64,000 nt of DNA from Noviherbaspirillum aridicola (GCF_019656455.1 NZ_BPMK01000008.1:185894-249893); one strand, 5' to 3'. Positions 35,040 to 45,484 are shown, counted from the first letter of the stretch. Made by a program: numbers and translations. Notes: generated by a model from the letters alone, not told the origin.

Positions 35040-36896
35040 ATGACTTTCTCTGTTTCACGGCGCTTCCGTCCGGTACGCGCTCCGCTGTCTGCCGCACTCG
35101 CCGCAGTCTTCTCGTTCAACGCCTTCGCGCAGGACAAGCCGCTCGAGCCGGTGGTGGTCACCGCCAACCGCGTACCCCAGCTGGCCACCGAAGTGCTCAA
35201 CGACAATCTCGTGATCTCCAGCGAAGAGATCGCGCGCTCGGGCGGCACCTCGCTGGTCGATGTGCTGCAGCGGCAGCGCGGACTGGAGATCGTGCGCAAC
35301 GGCGGGCCGGGGACCCAGTCCTCGGTATTGATCCGTGGCGCCGACAACCGCCAGACAGTGGTGCTGGTCGACGGCGTACGCATCGGCTCGGCAACCAGCG
35401 GCGGCGCCAGCTGGAACGCCATCCCGCTGTCGCAGATCGACCGCGTGGAAGTGGTGTACGGACCGTTGAGCACGATGTACGGCGCGGACGCGGTGGGCGG
35501 CGTGATCCAGATCTTCACCAGGCAGGGCGAGGGCCCGCCCGCACTGAGCGCATCAGCGGGATTCGGCAGCTGGGACACGCGCAATGTGGAGGCGGGCATC
35601 TCGGGCGGCGCCGGGGGCTGGCGCTACGCATTGAGGGCGGCGCACGAGGAGTCGGACAGCTTTTCCGCGCTCAAGCCCCGGGCTTCGTCCTATAACCCGG
35701 ACCGGGACGGCTACGACAGCAAGAGCGCGAGCGGTCGTCTTTCCTACGAGCTGTCGGCTGGTCATGAACTTGGGGCCACCTTCCTTCACAACCGTCTGGA
35801 ATCGCGCTTCGACAGCGGGCGGACCTATGACGATCGCAGCGACAGCAAGGTCGCCGCCTACGGCATGTTCCTGAAGAATCGCATCCTGCCAAACTGGCAC
35901 AGCACGGTGCAATTCGGCCGATCCTATGACACGAGCGACAGCGATGCCGTGTTCGGCCGCACCTCCTACGATACCGTGCAGGACACTCTGAGCTGGCAGA
36001 ATAATTTCACGCTGTTCGGTACCGACGTGCTGCAGGTGATCGCCGAGCGACGGGAAGAAGAAGTCGAGTCGTCGGAAGCGGCGGTGTCCCGTGATCGAAG
36101 CAACAATGCCATTGCGCTCGCCTATCAGCTGCGGCGCGGCGCCCACCTGGCTGCCGCCAGCGTGCGCAACGATGACAACTCGCAGTTCGGCTCGCATACC
36201 ACCGGCAGCCTCTCCTATGGCTACAAGTTCAACCGCGCATGGCGCGCCAGCGCCAGCATGGGCACCAGCTTCCGCGCGCCGACCTTCAACGAGCTTTACT
36301 TCCCCGGTTACGGCGTGCCGACCAACCAGCCCGAGAAAGGCCGGAACACCGAGGCAGGCGTGCATTACGACGACGGCAAGTACCGCCTGAATGCCACTTA
36401 CTTCCGCAATCGTCTGAGCGATCTGCTCGTCAGCACGCGCACCTGCCCCGTCACGCCGGCCAGCTTCCCGTTCGGCTGCGCGTACAACGTCAACCGTGCC
36501 GTGCTGGAGGGCGTGTCGCTCGGTGCCGGCGCGGCCCTCGGCAATTTCCGCCTGAGCGGCACCCTGGACTTCCTCGATCCGCGTGACGAAACCACCGGCA
36601 ACCGCCTGGCGCGCCGCGCCAGAAAGCATGGCACACTCGGTATCGATTACGGCGCCGGTCCGCTAACGACAGGCGCGGAAGTGATCTTCTCCGGCGACCG
36701 CTACGACGACGCCGCCAATCGCAACCAGCTCGGCGGCTACGGCCTCCTGAACCTGCACGCGACCTACGCACTGACCAAGGAATGGTCGCTGTTCGGCCGC
36801 TGGAACAATGTCTTCGACAAGGACTATGAACTTGCCCGCAACTACAACACCGCCGGCTCCAGCTTCTTCGTCGGCGTGCGCTACGGCGCCCGCTAA
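35040..36896 (+). CDS. btuB: TonB-dependent vitamin B12 receptor (BtuB)
   Basis: Outer-membrane beta-barrel that imports corrinoids with TonB energy. The ATG at 35040 gives 618 residues, close to the length of enterobacterial BtuB. A signal peptide (about 1-31, ending FNAFAQ) is followed by a TonB-box-like EPVVVTANR, a plug domain (to about residue 150, with VLVDGVRIG and YGADAVGGVIQIFT), and a 22-strand-type barrel ending in aromatic FVGVRYGAR. Placement directly behind a cobalamin riboswitch and ahead of btuCD makes the substrate assignment firm. Confidence 0.94.
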   Translation: MTFSVSRRFRPVRAPLSAALAAVFSFNAFAQDKPLEPVVVTANRVPQLATEVLNDNLVISSEEIARSGGTSLVDVLQRQRGLEIVRNGGPGTQSSVLIRGADNRQTVVLVDGVRIGSATSGGASWNAIPLSQIDRVEVVYGPLSTMYGADAVGGVIQIFTRQGEGPPALSASAGFGSWDTRNVEAGISGGAGGWRYALRAAHEESDSFSALKPRASSYNPDRDGYDSKSASGRLSYELSAGHELGATFLHNRLESRFDSGRTYDDRSDSKVAAYGMFLKNRILPNWHSTVQFGRSYDTSDSDAVFGRTSYDTVQDTLSWQNNFTLFGTDVLQVIAERREEEVESSEAAVSRDRSNNAIALAYQLRRGAHLAAASVRNDDNSQFGSHTTGSLSYGYKFNRAWRASASMGTSFRAPTFNELYFPGYGVPTNQPEKGRNTEAGVHYDDGKYRLNATYFRNRLSDLLVSTRTCPVTPASFPFGCAYNVNRAVLEGVSLGAGAALGNFRLSGTLDFLDPRDETTGNRLARRARKHGTLGIDYGAGPLTTGAEVIFSGDRYDDAANRNQLGGYGLLNLHATYALTKEWSLFGRWNNVFDKDYELARNYNTAGSSFFVGVRYGAR

Positions 36897-36910
36897 GCGG
36901 GATCCGTAGC

Positions 36911-37954
36911 ATGGCCGCCCACGCGCCCGCTGTCAGGTTCGTGCGCCACGAGCGCCGCACGGCGTTGATCGTGCTGCTCGTGCTGGCGGCCGCGTCCTGC
37001 GTAAGCATCCTGCTCGCCTGCGCCATCGGCTCGGTGCCGTTGTCGCCGGGCGAGCTGTTTGCCGCGCTCGGCGAACTCGCCCGCGGCGAGCGCGGCACGC
37101 TCGCCGCCACGCTGCTGGAACTGCGGCTCGGGCGCGCACTCGCCGCCTTCGTCACCGGCGCCGCGCTCGCGCTGGCCGGGGTGATGATGCAGGCGCTGCT
37201 GCGCAATCCGCTTGCGGACCCCTATGTGCTGGGGGTGTCCGGCGGTGCCGCCGTCGGTGCGCTGGCGGCCATTCTTTTCTTCGGCATCGGCTGGATGGTC
37301 GATGCCGCTGCCTTCGGCGGCGCCATCGGGGTGGCGCTGCTGCTGTTTCTGCTCGCTTACCGCGATTTGCGCGGAACCGCCAGCGCCGAGGGCAGCGCGC
37401 CGCTGCTGCTGCTGACCGGCGTCGTCGTGGCTTCCGGTTGCGGCGCGCTGGTGACGCTGATGCTGTCGGTGGCGCCCGACAACCGCCTGCGCGGCATGGT
37501 GTTCTGGCTGATCGGCGATCTGTCGAGCGCGCAGCCGGGCATCCTGCCGTGGCTGGTCTGGGGCGGGGCACTCGTCTACGTGCTGCGGGCGGCGCGCTCG
37601 ATCAATATCCTCGCCATGCATGCCGATAACGCGGCGGCTTTCGGCGTCAGGGTCAGCGCGCTGCGCAAGGGCTTGTTCATTTCTTCCGCGCTGCTGACGG
37701 CGAGCGCGGTCAGTACCGCCGGCAGCATCGGCTTCGTCGGCCTCATCGTGCCGCATGCCTGCCGCTTCGCCTGGGGGCCGGACCATCGGCTGCTGCTGCC
37801 GGCCGCGACGCTGGCCGGCGGCGCCTTCCTGGTGCTGGCCGACACGCTGGCGCGTACCGTGATCGCGCCGCAGCAGCTGCCGGTCGGCGTCATCACGGCA
37901 ATCATCGGCGTGCCGGTATTCCTCGTTCAACTGCATCAGCTGCACAGGAGATAA
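36911..37954 (+). CDS. btuC: Vitamin B12 ABC transporter permease (BtuC)
   Basis: FecCD-family inner-membrane permease with about ten hydrophobic helices in 347 residues. Family blocks are LRLGRALAAFVTGAALALAG, the coupling region RNPLADPYVLGVSGGAAVGA and the C-terminal GSIGFVGLIVPHACR. It sits 14 bp behind btuB and 4 bp ahead of the ATPase gene, giving a complete BtuCD(F) importer with the btuF-like gene downstream. Confidence 0.92.
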   Translation: MAAHAPAVRFVRHERRTALIVLLVLAAASCVSILLACAIGSVPLSPGELFAALGELARGERGTLAATLLELRLGRALAAFVTGAALALAGVMMQALLRNPLADPYVLGVSGGAAVGALAAILFFGIGWMVDAAAFGGAIGVALLLFLLAYRDLRGTASAEGSAPLLLLTGVVVASGCGALVTLMLSVAPDNRLRGMVFWLIGDLSSAQPGILPWLVWGGALVYVLRAARSINILAMHADNAAAFGVRVSALRKGLFISSALLTASAVSTAGSIGFVGLIVPHACRFAWGPDHRLLLPAATLAGGAFLVLADTLARTVIAPQQLPVGVITAIIGVPVFLVQLHQLHRR

Positions 37955-37958
37955 GCCG

Positions 37959-38732
37959 ATGCGAACCGAACATCTGTCCCTGCGCGCCGGCAAGCGCGTG
38001 CTGATCGACAACCTGAACTGGGAAACGGGGCCGGGCGAGTGCTGGTGCATCATCGGACGCAACGGCGCCGGCAAGAGCACGCTGCTGCGCACGCTCGCCG
38101 GTCTGCGCGAGCCGGATGCCGGCGTCGTGACGATGGACGGGCAGGCGCTGCGGGGATGGCCGTTGACCGCCCTGGCGCGGCGCCGCGCCTATCTGCCGCA
38201 GGGCCGCAACGATGCCTTCGGCTACCGCGCGCTCGATACCGTGCTGGCGGCCCGCCACCCGTGCCAGGAGGGCAGCTACTGGGATGCCGATGCCGACCGT
38301 CAGGCTGCGCATGACGCGCTGCGCCTGCTCGACGCCGACCACCTGGCGATGCGCGACGTGCGCAGTCTGTCGGGCGGCGAACGGCAGCGCGTGGCGATCG
38401 CCGCCACGCTGGCACAGGACACGCCGCTGCTGCTGCTCGACGAGCCGGCGAGCGCGCTCGACCTCGCGCATCAGGTCGGCATGATGCGGCTGCTGTCGCG
38501 CCTCACCGCCGAGGGCCGGTCGATCGTGATCGTGAGCCACGATCTCAGCCTCGCGCACGAGGTGGCGACGCATGCGCTGCTGCTGATGGGCGACGGCCGC
38601 TGGCATGCCGGCACCGTGGCGCAAAGCATGCAGCCCGCGCTGCTCGGCGAGTGCCTCGGCTATCCGGTCGAGGCGGTGCGGCACAAGGGCAGGACCATAT
38701 TCATTCCGGAGGAGGACAGGCGTCATGGATGA
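37959..38732 (+). CDS. btuD: Vitamin B12 ABC transporter ATPase (BtuD)
   Basis: ATPase of the corrinoid importer, 257 residues. It has Walker A GRNGAGKST, the signature LSGGERQRV, Walker B LLLLDEP and the switch His in IVIVSHDLS. Its stop overlaps the next start by 8 bases. An iron-siderophore ATPase would look similar; the riboswitch and neighbours decide the call. Confidence 0.92.
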   Translation: MRTEHLSLRAGKRVLIDNLNWETGPGECWCIIGRNGAGKSTLLRTLAGLREPDAGVVTMDGQALRGWPLTALARRRAYLPQGRNDAFGYRALDTVLAARHPCQEGSYWDADADRQAAHDALRLLDADHLAMRDVRSLSGGERQRVAIAATLAQDTPLLLLDEPASALDLAHQVGMMRLLSRLTAEGRSIVIVSHDLSLAHEVATHALLLMGDGRWHAGTVAQSMQPALLGECLGYPVEAVRHKGRTIFIPEEDRRHG

Positions 38733-39333
38733 GCAGGACATCAACGAGCGGCACCGCGCGCGCATGCAGCGCAAGAAGGAAGTCGTCGACCAGAAGATCG
38801 CCTCGGCCCGGCGCGACGCCGGCGTGTTGCTGGTCAATACCGGCAATGGCAAGGGCAAGAGTTCCAGCGCCTTCGGCATGGCCATCCGCGCGCTCGGTCA
38901 TGGCATGAAGGTCGGCGTGGTGCAGTTCATCAAGGGCGCGAAACCGACCGGAGAGGAACTCTTCCTGCGGCGTTTTCCCGACGAGGTCAGCTTCCATGCG
39001 ATGGGCGAAGGCTACACCTGGGAGACCCAGGACCGGGAACGCGACATCGCAGCCGCGCAGCGCGCATGGGATAAGGCGCGCGGCTTTCTCGCCGACGCCT
39101 CGGTCGGGCTGGTGGTGCTGGACGAGCTCAATATCGCGCTCAAGTACCGCTATCTCAATGTGCAGCAGGTGATCGCCGATCTGCGCGCCCGCCCGCCGAT
39201 GCAGCATGTGGTCGTCACCGGCCGCGCCGCCCCGCCGGAGCTGATCGAGGCGGCCGACACCGTCACCGAGATGCAGCTCGTCAGGCACGCCTTCGCCGCC
39301 GGCATCGCCGCGCAGCCGGGAGTGGAGTGGTGA
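38725..39333 (+). CDS. btuR: Cob(I)alamin adenosyltransferase, CobA/CobO type
   Basis: Attaches the adenosyl group of ATP to cob(I)yrinic diamide, cobinamide or cobalamin in the cytoplasm. The ATG at 38725 lies behind GGAGGACAGG and gives 202 residues. The P-loop is TGNGKGKSSSAFG and the later block VVLDELNIALKYRYL holds the conserved Asp-Glu-Leu. It overlaps btuD upstream, and the next gene starts within its stop codon. Confidence 0.95.
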   Translation: MDEQDINERHRARMQRKKEVVDQKIASARRDAGVLLVNTGNGKGKSSSAFGMAIRALGHGMKVGVVQFIKGAKPTGEELFLRRFPDEVSFHAMGEGYTWETQDRERDIAAAQRAWDKARGFLADASVGLVVLDELNIALKYRYLNVQQVIADLRARPPMQHVVVTGRAAPPELIEAADTVTEMQLVRHAFAAGIAAQPGVEW

Positions 39334-40631
39334 GTGCGCCGGCGGCGCGTGCCGTACTCGTGTCGGCGACCGCGTCGGGCCAGGGCAAGACCAGCGTCAC
39401 CGCCGCGCTGGCGCGCAAGCTGAGCCGGACCGGGCAGCGGGTTCGGGTATTCAAGACCGGCCCCGACTTCCTCGACCCGATGCTGCTGGCCCGCGCCAGC
39501 GGCGCGCCGGTGCAGTCGCTGGACCTGTGGATGGTGGGCGAGGAAGACTGCCGGCGCCAGCTGGCCGACGCAGCATCCGACGCCGACGTCATCCTGATCG
39601 AAGGCGTGATGGGGCTGTACGACGGCGAGCCGTCCTCGGCCGACCTCGCGCGGCATTTCGGGCTGCCGGTGCTGGCGGTGATCGATGCCTCGGCGATGGC
39701 GCAGACGGCGGGTGCGATCGTGCTCGGCCTGCGCGATTACGGGCCGGTGCATCTGGCGGGCGTGATCGCCAACCGCGTAGCCAGCCAGCGCCACGCCGAG
39801 ATGGTCGTCGGCGCGCTGCGCGAGGTGCCGCTGCTCGGCAGCCTCGGGCGCCAGCCGTCGGCCCTGCCGGAGCGCCATCTCGGACTGGTGCAGCCGGACG
39901 AGGTCGAGTATCTCGACAGCCTGCTCGACCGGCTGGCCGATGAACTGGCACTCGACGAGGCGACATGGAACGCGCTGCCCCTGGCGTCCTTCCGGCAATC
40001 CGCGCAGCCGCCACAGGAAGCGACGCTCGCCGGCAAGACGATTGCCGTCGCCCGCGATGCGGCCTTCGCCTTCATCTATCCGGCCAATCTCGATTGCCTG
40101 CGCACGCTCGGGGCAGAGCTGGTTTTCTTTTCTCCGCTCGCCGATGAGCCGGTGCCGGCGGAGGCTGACGCGGTGTTCCTGCCGGGCGGCTATCCTGAAC
40201 TGCATGGCGAGGCGCTGGCCTCTGCATTGGCATGGCGCGCGTCGCTGACGTCCGCCCTCCAGGCGCGGCTGCCGGTGCTGGCCGAATGCGGCGGGATGAT
40301 GGCGCTGACCGATTCCATCACGGCCGTGGACGGCACGCGATGGGACATGGCTGGGCTGTTGCCCGGCAGGGCGGTGATGCAGCAGCGCCTGGCCGCGCTC
40401 GGCATGCAGGGCTGGCAGACACGGCACGGTGTGCTGCGCGGGCATGCATTCCACTATTCGCGGCTGGAGGACGGGCCGGCGCCGTCGGCGCGAGCGGTGC
40501 GGCACCCATCGGGTACCGAGGGCGAAGCGATTTATCGCAGCGGCTCGCTGACCGCTTCCTACTTTCACGCGTACTTCCCGTCCTGCCCGCAGGCGGTGGC
40601 CGATATCTTTCTCGGACGGAGTCCCGCATGA
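39330..40631 (+). CDS. cobB: Cobyrinate/hydrogenobyrinate a,c-diamide synthase (CobB/CbiA)
   Basis: ATP-dependent glutamine amidotransferase that amidates the a and c side chains of the corrin ring. A GTG at 39330 overlaps the btuR stop (GTGA) and gives 433 residues; another GTG lies one codon earlier. The P-loop-like SATASGQGKTSVTAAL opens the dethiobiotin-synthetase-like half. The C-terminal class I glutaminase half has VFLPGGYPELHGE and the nucleophile Cys in LAECGGMMALTD. Which substrate, with or without cobalt, depends on a pathway not present here. Confidence 0.93.
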   Translation: MSAPAARAVLVSATASGQGKTSVTAALARKLSRTGQRVRVFKTGPDFLDPMLLARASGAPVQSLDLWMVGEEDCRRQLADAASDADVILIEGVMGLYDGEPSSADLARHFGLPVLAVIDASAMAQTAGAIVLGLRDYGPVHLAGVIANRVASQRHAEMVVGALREVPLLGSLGRQPSALPERHLGLVQPDEVEYLDSLLDRLADELALDEATWNALPLASFRQSAQPPQEATLAGKTIAVARDAAFAFIYPANLDCLRTLGAELVFFSPLADEPVPAEADAVFLPGGYPELHGEALASALAWRASLTSALQARLPVLAECGGMMALTDSITAVDGTRWDMAGLLPGRAVMQQRLAALGMQGWQTRHGVLRGHAFHYSRLEDGPAPSARAVRHPSGTEGEAIYRSGSLTASYFHAYFPSCPQAVADIFLGRSPA

Positions 40632-41185
40632 CGCGCACACTGGTGCTGGGCGGGGCGCGCTCCGGCAAGAGCCTGTTCGCCGAGCGGCTGGCGGCGCAGT
40701 CGGGGCAGACGGTCGCATGCATCGCCACCGCGCGCGCGCAGGACAGCGAGATGGCCGAGCGCATCGAACGCCACCGGCAGCGCCGCGACCCGCAGTGGCA
40801 AACGGTGGAAGAACCGATCGCGCTCGGCGCCGCGATCGCGCGCGAGGAGGATGCCGGCAGGCTGGTGCTGGTCGACTGCCTCACCGTATGGCTGTCGAAT
40901 CTGCTGTTCGCCGGGGCGCACGATTTCCCGGAGATCGGCCGCATAGAGCCGCCCGACTGCTTTGCCCGCGAGCGCGCCGCGCTGCTGCAGGCGGTGGACG
41001 ACATGCGCGGCGACCTGGTGCTGGTGTCGAATGAAGTCGGTCTCGGCATCGTGCCCATGGGCGCGGTCTCGCGCTGGTTCGTGGATGAGGCGGGGCGCCT
41101 GAACCAGGCCCTGGCCGAGCGCTGCGACCGCGTCGTCTTCGTCGCCGCCGGCCTGCCGCTGGTGCTCAAGGGGCCGCCGTGCTGA
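40628..41185 (+). CDS. cobU: Adenosylcobinamide kinase / adenosylcobinamide-phosphate guanylyltransferase (CobU/CobP)
   Basis: Bifunctional enzyme that phosphorylates adenosylcobinamide and then transfers GMP from GTP, making adenosylcobinamide-GDP for CobS. The 185-residue protein starts with the P-loop VLGGARSGKSLFAERL, and the middle block LVSNEVGLGIVPMG is the family signature. The ATG overlaps the cobB stop (ATGA) and its stop overlaps cbiB by 7 bases. Confidence 0.95.
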   Translation: MTRTLVLGGARSGKSLFAERLAAQSGQTVACIATARAQDSEMAERIERHRQRRDPQWQTVEEPIALGAAIAREEDAGRLVLVDCLTVWLSNLLFAGAHDFPEIGRIEPPDCFARERAALLQAVDDMRGDLVLVSNEVGLGIVPMGAVSRWFVDEAGRLNQALAERCDRVVFVAAGLPLVLKGPPC

Positions 41186-42126
41186 GCGGCCTCCCGCTGC
41201 CGCTGCTCGCGGGGCTGATGGCGGCGGGCCTGCTGCTCGATGCCCTGCTGGGCGAGCCTCGCCGCTGGCATCCGCTGGCGGGTTTCGGCAACTGTGCATC
41301 CTCGCTCGAGCGCGTGCTCAATCGTGGCGGGCTGCGCAGACTGCGCGGTGTGCTTGGCTGGGCGCTGCTGGTCGTGCCGCCGGTCGCGCTGGCGGCGTGG
41401 ATCTGCAGCACGGCCGACCTCTGGCTGGCGGCCGCTGTCCATGCCTTGCTGCTGTATTTCTCCATTGGCCTGCGCAGCCTGCGCGACCATGTGCTGCCGA
41501 TCGCGGCGGCACTGGCTACCGGCCGCCTCGACGATGCGCGCGGCCTGACCGCACGCATCGTCAGCCGCGATACCGGCACCGCCTCGGCCGACGATCTCGC
41601 CAGGGCGGCGGTGGAGTCGACGCTGGAGAACGGCAACGACGCGGTGTTCGGCACGCTGTTCTGGTTTGCGGTCGCCGGCGGGCCCGGCGCCCTGTTGTTC
41701 CGCCTCGCCAACACGCTCGACGCCATGTGGGGCTACCGCAATGCGCGTTTTCTGCAGTACGGCTGGGCCGCCGCGCGCATCGACGATCTGCTGAACCTGG
41801 CGCCGGCGCGTCTCACCGCCCTGACTTACCTGTTGCTCGGCGATCCCCGTCGCGGCTGGCGATGCTGGCGGACGCAGGCGGCTGCGTGGCCGAGTCCGAA
41901 TGCCGGCCCGGTGATGGCGGCGGGCGCCGGCTCGCTCGGTGTCGCGCTCGGCGGGGCCGCGCAGTATGAGGGCAGGGTGGAGCAGCGCCCGCCGCTCGGC
42001 GGCGGCGCACCGGCCTCGGCGCCGGACATCGCCCGCGCCTGGCGCCTGGTCGCGCATGGCGCACTGCTCTGGCTCGCGCTGACCGTGCTCGCCGCCATCA
42101 TTTTCGAAAGGACGCTGCATGCTTGA
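41179..42126 (+). CDS. cbiB: Adenosylcobinamide-phosphate synthase (CbiB)
   Basis: Membrane enzyme joining aminopropanol phosphate (or aminopropanol) to adenosylcobyric acid. A GTG start at 41179 lies inside the end of cobU; the 315 residues have an N-terminal LLDALLGEPRRWHPLAGFG block, several hydrophobic helices, and ARAAVESTLENGNDAVFG in the middle, all typical. It overlaps cobD by 8 bases. Confidence 0.93.
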   Translation: MLSGLPLPLLAGLMAAGLLLDALLGEPRRWHPLAGFGNCASSLERVLNRGGLRRLRGVLGWALLVVPPVALAAWICSTADLWLAAAVHALLLYFSIGLRSLRDHVLPIAAALATGRLDDARGLTARIVSRDTGTASADDLARAAVESTLENGNDAVFGTLFWFAVAGGPGALLFRLANTLDAMWGYRNARFLQYGWAAARIDDLLNLAPARLTALTYLLLGDPRRGWRCWRTQAAAWPSPNAGPVMAAGAGSLGVALGGAAQYEGRVEQRPPLGGGAPASAPDIARAWRLVAHGALLWLALTVLAAIIFERTLHA

Positions 42127-43117
42127 GCATGGCGGAAAACTGCGGGAAGCGGCCGCCCGCCACGGCCGGCCGCTCGCGGAATGGCTCGACCTGTCCACCG
42201 GCATCAATCCGCGCTGGTATCCGGCGCCGCCGCTCGATCCCGCCATCTGGCACCGCCTGCCGGAGGAAGATCCGGCGCTGGCGGCCGCCGCGCGCGCGTA
42301 TTACGGTGCTCCGGCCGTGCTGCCGGTGGCCGGTACCCAGGCCGCGATCCAGGCCCTGCCGCGCATGCGCGCCGCCTGCCGCGTCGTGGTGTCGGCGCCG
42401 TCCTATGCCGAACACGCCCATGCCTGGCGCAGCGCCGGGCACGACGTGCATGAGGTCGCATTCGACGATCTCGCCCGCCAGGCGGACATGGCCGACGTGA
42501 TGGTCGTGATCAACCCCAACAATCCCACCGGCGCGGTCGTGCCGCCGGCATCCCTGCTCGAATGGCATGCGCGGCTGCAGCGCCGCGGCGGCTGGCTGGT
42601 GGTCGATGAAGCCTTCGGCGACACCGCGCCCGAACTGAGCGTCGCTACTGAAACCGCGCGCGAAGGCCTGATCGTGCTGCGCTCGGTCGGCAAGTTTTTC
42701 GGACTGGCCGGACTGCGGCTCGGCTTCGTGGCGGCACGCCCCGATCTGCTGTCGCGCCTGGCAGACTGCCTCGGGCCGTGGTCGGTGTCCGCCGCCGCGC
42801 AGCGCATCGGCACTACCGCGCTCGGCGACCGCGCCTGGCAGCAGGCCGAGCGCTCGCGCCTGCTGGGCGAGGGCGAGCGCCTGCATGCATTGCTCGGCCG
42901 TCACGGCATCCGGTCGAGCGGCACCGCGCTGTTCCGCTGGTGGCCGGAGACGCAGCCGGAAGCCTTCCGCGAGCTGATGGCCCGGCACGGCATCTGGGTG
43001 CGCTACTTCGGCGAGGCCGGGCGCGGCATCCGGCTCGGACTGCCCGGCGACGAACAGGGCTGGGAGCGCCTGGAGCGGGCGCTGGCGGACTGGACACAGC
43101 GAAAGGAGACACGATGA
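42119..43117 (+). CDS. cobD: Threonine-phosphate decarboxylase (CobD)
   Basis: PLP enzyme that converts L-threonine-O-3-phosphate to (R)-1-aminopropan-2-ol phosphate, the linker used by CbiB. The 332 residues have the aminotransferase fold: LDLSTGINP at the start, NPNNPTGAVVP, VVDEAFGD, and the Schiff-base lysine in LRSVGKFFGLAGLRLGF. Histidinol-phosphate aminotransferase is the closest alternative, but the position between cbiB and btuF settles it. Confidence 0.92.
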   Translation: MLEHGGKLREAAARHGRPLAEWLDLSTGINPRWYPAPPLDPAIWHRLPEEDPALAAAARAYYGAPAVLPVAGTQAAIQALPRMRAACRVVVSAPSYAEHAHAWRSAGHDVHEVAFDDLARQADMADVMVVINPNNPTGAVVPPASLLEWHARLQRRGGWLVVDEAFGDTAPELSVATETAREGLIVLRSVGKFFGLAGLRLGFVAARPDLLSRLADCLGPWSVSAAAQRIGTTALGDRAWQQAERSRLLGEGERLHALLGRHGIRSSGTALFRWWPETQPEAFRELMARHGIWVRYFGEAGRGIRLGLPGDEQGWERLERALADWTQRKETR

Positions 43118-44004
43118 AGCGGCTTGCACTGCCAGTCCTGTTTTGCCTGCTGACCGGCGCGGCGCAGGCCGCGATCACCGTGCAGGACGACGCCGGCGAC
43201 ACCGTCGTGCTGCCGCGGCCCGCGCAGCGCGTGATATCGCTGTCGCCACATGTGACGGAACTGCTGTTCGCCGCCGGCGGCGCCTCGCGCATCGTCGGCA
43301 CCGTCAGGCACAGCGACTATCCGCCGGCGGCGCGCGACATTCCGCGTGTCGGCGACAACCGTCAGGTGGACATCGAGCGCCTGCTCGCCCTCAAGCCCGA
43401 TCTGCTCGTGGTGTGGCGGCACAATACCTCGATGCGGCAGATGGAGCAGTTGCGCCAGCTCGGCATCCCGCTCTTCTACAGCGATCCCCACCGCCTCCAG
43501 GACGTGCCGCGCGCGATACAGCAGCTCGGCCGCATGATGGGAACCGAGCAGGAAGCGCAGCGCGCCGGCGCCGCCCTGCAAAAACGCATCGACCAGCTGA
43601 CGGAGCGCTACAGCAGGCGGCCGCAGGTGAGGGTGTTCTACCAGGTATGGAGCAAGCCGCTGTACACCCTCAATGACCGGCACATCGTCAGCGACGCCAT
43701 CCGCGTCTGCGGCGGTGAAAACATCTTCGGCCGGCTGACCGCGGCGGCGCCGAACATCGGCCATGAATCCGTGCTGCAGGAAAACCCCGAAGCCATCGTC
43801 AGCGGCGACCGCGACGACCAGGCGCAGGCGACCGGGATCGATTTCTGGAAGCAGTATCCGGGCATGCTGGCGGTCCGGCGCGGCAACCTGTTCGCCATCA
43901 GCGCCGACCTGATGAACCGCGCGGGACCGCGCATCGTCGACGGCGCGGCCGAACTCTGCGAACGGCTGGAAGAGGCGCGCAGCCGCCGCACGGAGGGCCG
44001 ATGA
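43114..44004 (+). CDS. btuF: Periplasmic corrinoid-binding protein (BtuF-like), copy 1
   Basis: Substrate-binding protein that would deliver corrinoids to BtuCD. The ATG at 43114 overlaps the cobD stop and is preceded by AAAGGAG; a signal peptide of about 19 residues ends in GAAQA. The 296 residues show the class III binding-protein pattern with [18 protein letters not shown] and [10 protein letters not shown]. The block [17 protein letters not shown] is shared with the second btuF-like gene at 52105-52986. Confidence 0.9.
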   Translation: MKRLALPVLFCLLTGAAQAAITVQDDAGDTVVLPRPAQRVISLSPHVTELLFAAGGASRIVGTVRHSDYPPAARDIPRVGDNRQVDIERLLALKPDLLVVWRHNTSMRQMEQLRQLGIPLFYSDPHRLQDVPRAIQQLGRMMGTEQEAQRAGAALQKRIDQLTERYSRRPQVRVFYQVWSKPLYTLNDRHIVSDAIRVCGGENIFGRLTAAAPNIGHESVLQENPEAIVSGDRDDQAQATGIDFWKQYPGMLAVRRGNLFAISADLMNRAGPRIVDGAAELCERLEEARSRRTEGR

Positions 44005-45467
44005 ACGCCGCACCGAAGCTGCCCTTTCATACCCTGATGGTGCAGGGCACGACCTCGGACGCCGGCAAGAGCACCGTGGTCGCCGCGCTGTGCCGCCTGC
44101 TCGCGCGCACGGGGGCGAAGGTGGCGCCCTTCAAGCCGCAGAACATGGCGCTCAACAGTGCGGTGACGGCGGACGGCGGCGAGATCGGCCGCGCCCAGGC
44201 GCTGCAGGCGCAGGCCGCGCGCGTCGCGCCGCACACCGACATGAACCCGGTGCTGCTCAAGCCTTCCAGCGACATCGGCGCGCAGGTGATCATCCACGGC
44301 AGGGTACGTGCGGACATGAACGCCCGCGACTACCATCGCTACAAGCCCGTGGCAATGGAAGCGGTGCTGGCGTCCTACAGCCGGTTGCGCGGCGCCTACG
44401 ACCATGTGATGGTCGAGGGTGCCGGCAGTCCCGCCGAGATCAACCTGCGGGACCGCGACATCGCCAACATGGGCTTCGCCGAAGCGGTCGACTGCCCGGT
44501 CATCCTGGTCGCCGACATCGACCGTGGCGGCGTCTTCGCTCACATCGTCGGCACCCTGGCCTGCCTGTCCGAGAGCGAACGCGCGCGCATCGTCGGCTTC
44601 GTCATCAACCGCTTCCGTGGCGACATCGGCCTGCTGGAGCCGGGGCTCGACTGGCTGGAGCGGCAGACCGGCAAGCCGGTGCTGGCGGTGCTGCCCTATA
44701 TGCACGGCCTGTTCCTCGATGCGGAAGACGCGATACAAGCGGCGCAGAGCGGCGCCGGACGCTTCCGCGTGATCGTGCCGGCACTGCCGCGCATCAGCAA
44801 CCACACCGACTTCGATGCGCTGCGCGCGCATCCGGAAGTCGACCTGCGCTTCATCGGCCCCGGCCAGCCGATACCGCCGGCCGATCTCGTCATCCTCCCC
44901 GGCAGCAAGAACACCCGCGGCGATCTCGCCTGGCTGCGGGAGCAGGGCTGGCCGCAGGCGCTGCGGCGTCATCTGCGGTATGGCGGCAGGGTGATCGGCA
45001 TCTGCGGCGGCTTTCAGATGCTCGGCCGCGGCGTCGCCGACCCGCACGGAGTGGAAGGCCCGCCCGGCACGTCGGACGGATTCGGGCTGATCGACATCGA
45101 TACCGAACTCACCCGCGACAAGCGGCTGGTGCAGGTGCAGGGACGCTGCGCGTTCGCCGACGCCGCGGTGAGCGGCTATGAAATCCACATGGGCGTATCG
45201 CGCGGCCCGGCGATGGCGCGACCCGCCTTTCATATCGCCGGCGTGCCGGAAGGCGCCAGGAGCGAGGACGAACAAGTGCTCGGCACCTATCTGCACGGCC
45301 TGTTCGACAACCCGCAGGCGCTGTCCGCGCTGCTGCGCTGGGCCGGCATGGAGAGCGACACCACAGTCGACCCGGCCGCGCTGCGCGAGCAAAGCCTGGA
45401 CCGCATCGCCGACGCCGCCCAACCGCTGTTCGATGCGCTGCTGCGGCTGCCTTCGGCCAGCACCTGA
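44001..45467 (+). CDS. cobQ: Cobyric acid synthase (CobQ/CbiP)
   Basis: Glutamine-dependent amidotransferase that amidates carboxylates b, d, e and g of adenosylcobyrinic a,c-diamide. The 488 residues start with the P-loop [19 protein letters not shown], have the conserved KPQNMALNS region, and the C-terminal glutaminase half has the nucleophile Cys in [11 protein letters not shown] and [12 protein letters not shown]. The ATG overlaps the btuF stop. Confidence 0.95.
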   Translation: MNAAPKLPFHTLMVQGTTSDAGKSTVVAALCRLLARTGAKVAPFKPQNMALNSAVTADGGEIGRAQALQAQAARVAPHTDMNPVLLKPSSDIGAQVIIHGRVRADMNARDYHRYKPVAMEAVLASYSRLRGAYDHVMVEGAGSPAEINLRDRDIANMGFAEAVDCPVILVADIDRGGVFAHIVGTLACLSESERARIVGFVINRFRGDIGLLEPGLDWLERQTGKPVLAVLPYMHGLFLDAEDAIQAAQSGAGRFRVIVPALPRISNHTDFDALRAHPEVDLRFIGPGQPIPPADLVILPGSKNTRGDLAWLREQGWPQALRRHLRYGGRVIGICGGFQMLGRGVADPHGVEGPPGTSDGFGLIDIDTELTRDKRLVQVQGRCAFADAAVSGYEIHMGVSRGPAMARPAFHIAGVPEGARSEDEQVLGTYLHGLFDNPQALSALLRWAGMESDTTVDPAALREQSLDRIADAAQPLFDALLRLPSAST

Positions 45468-45484
45468 CTTTTTCAAGGATTGCC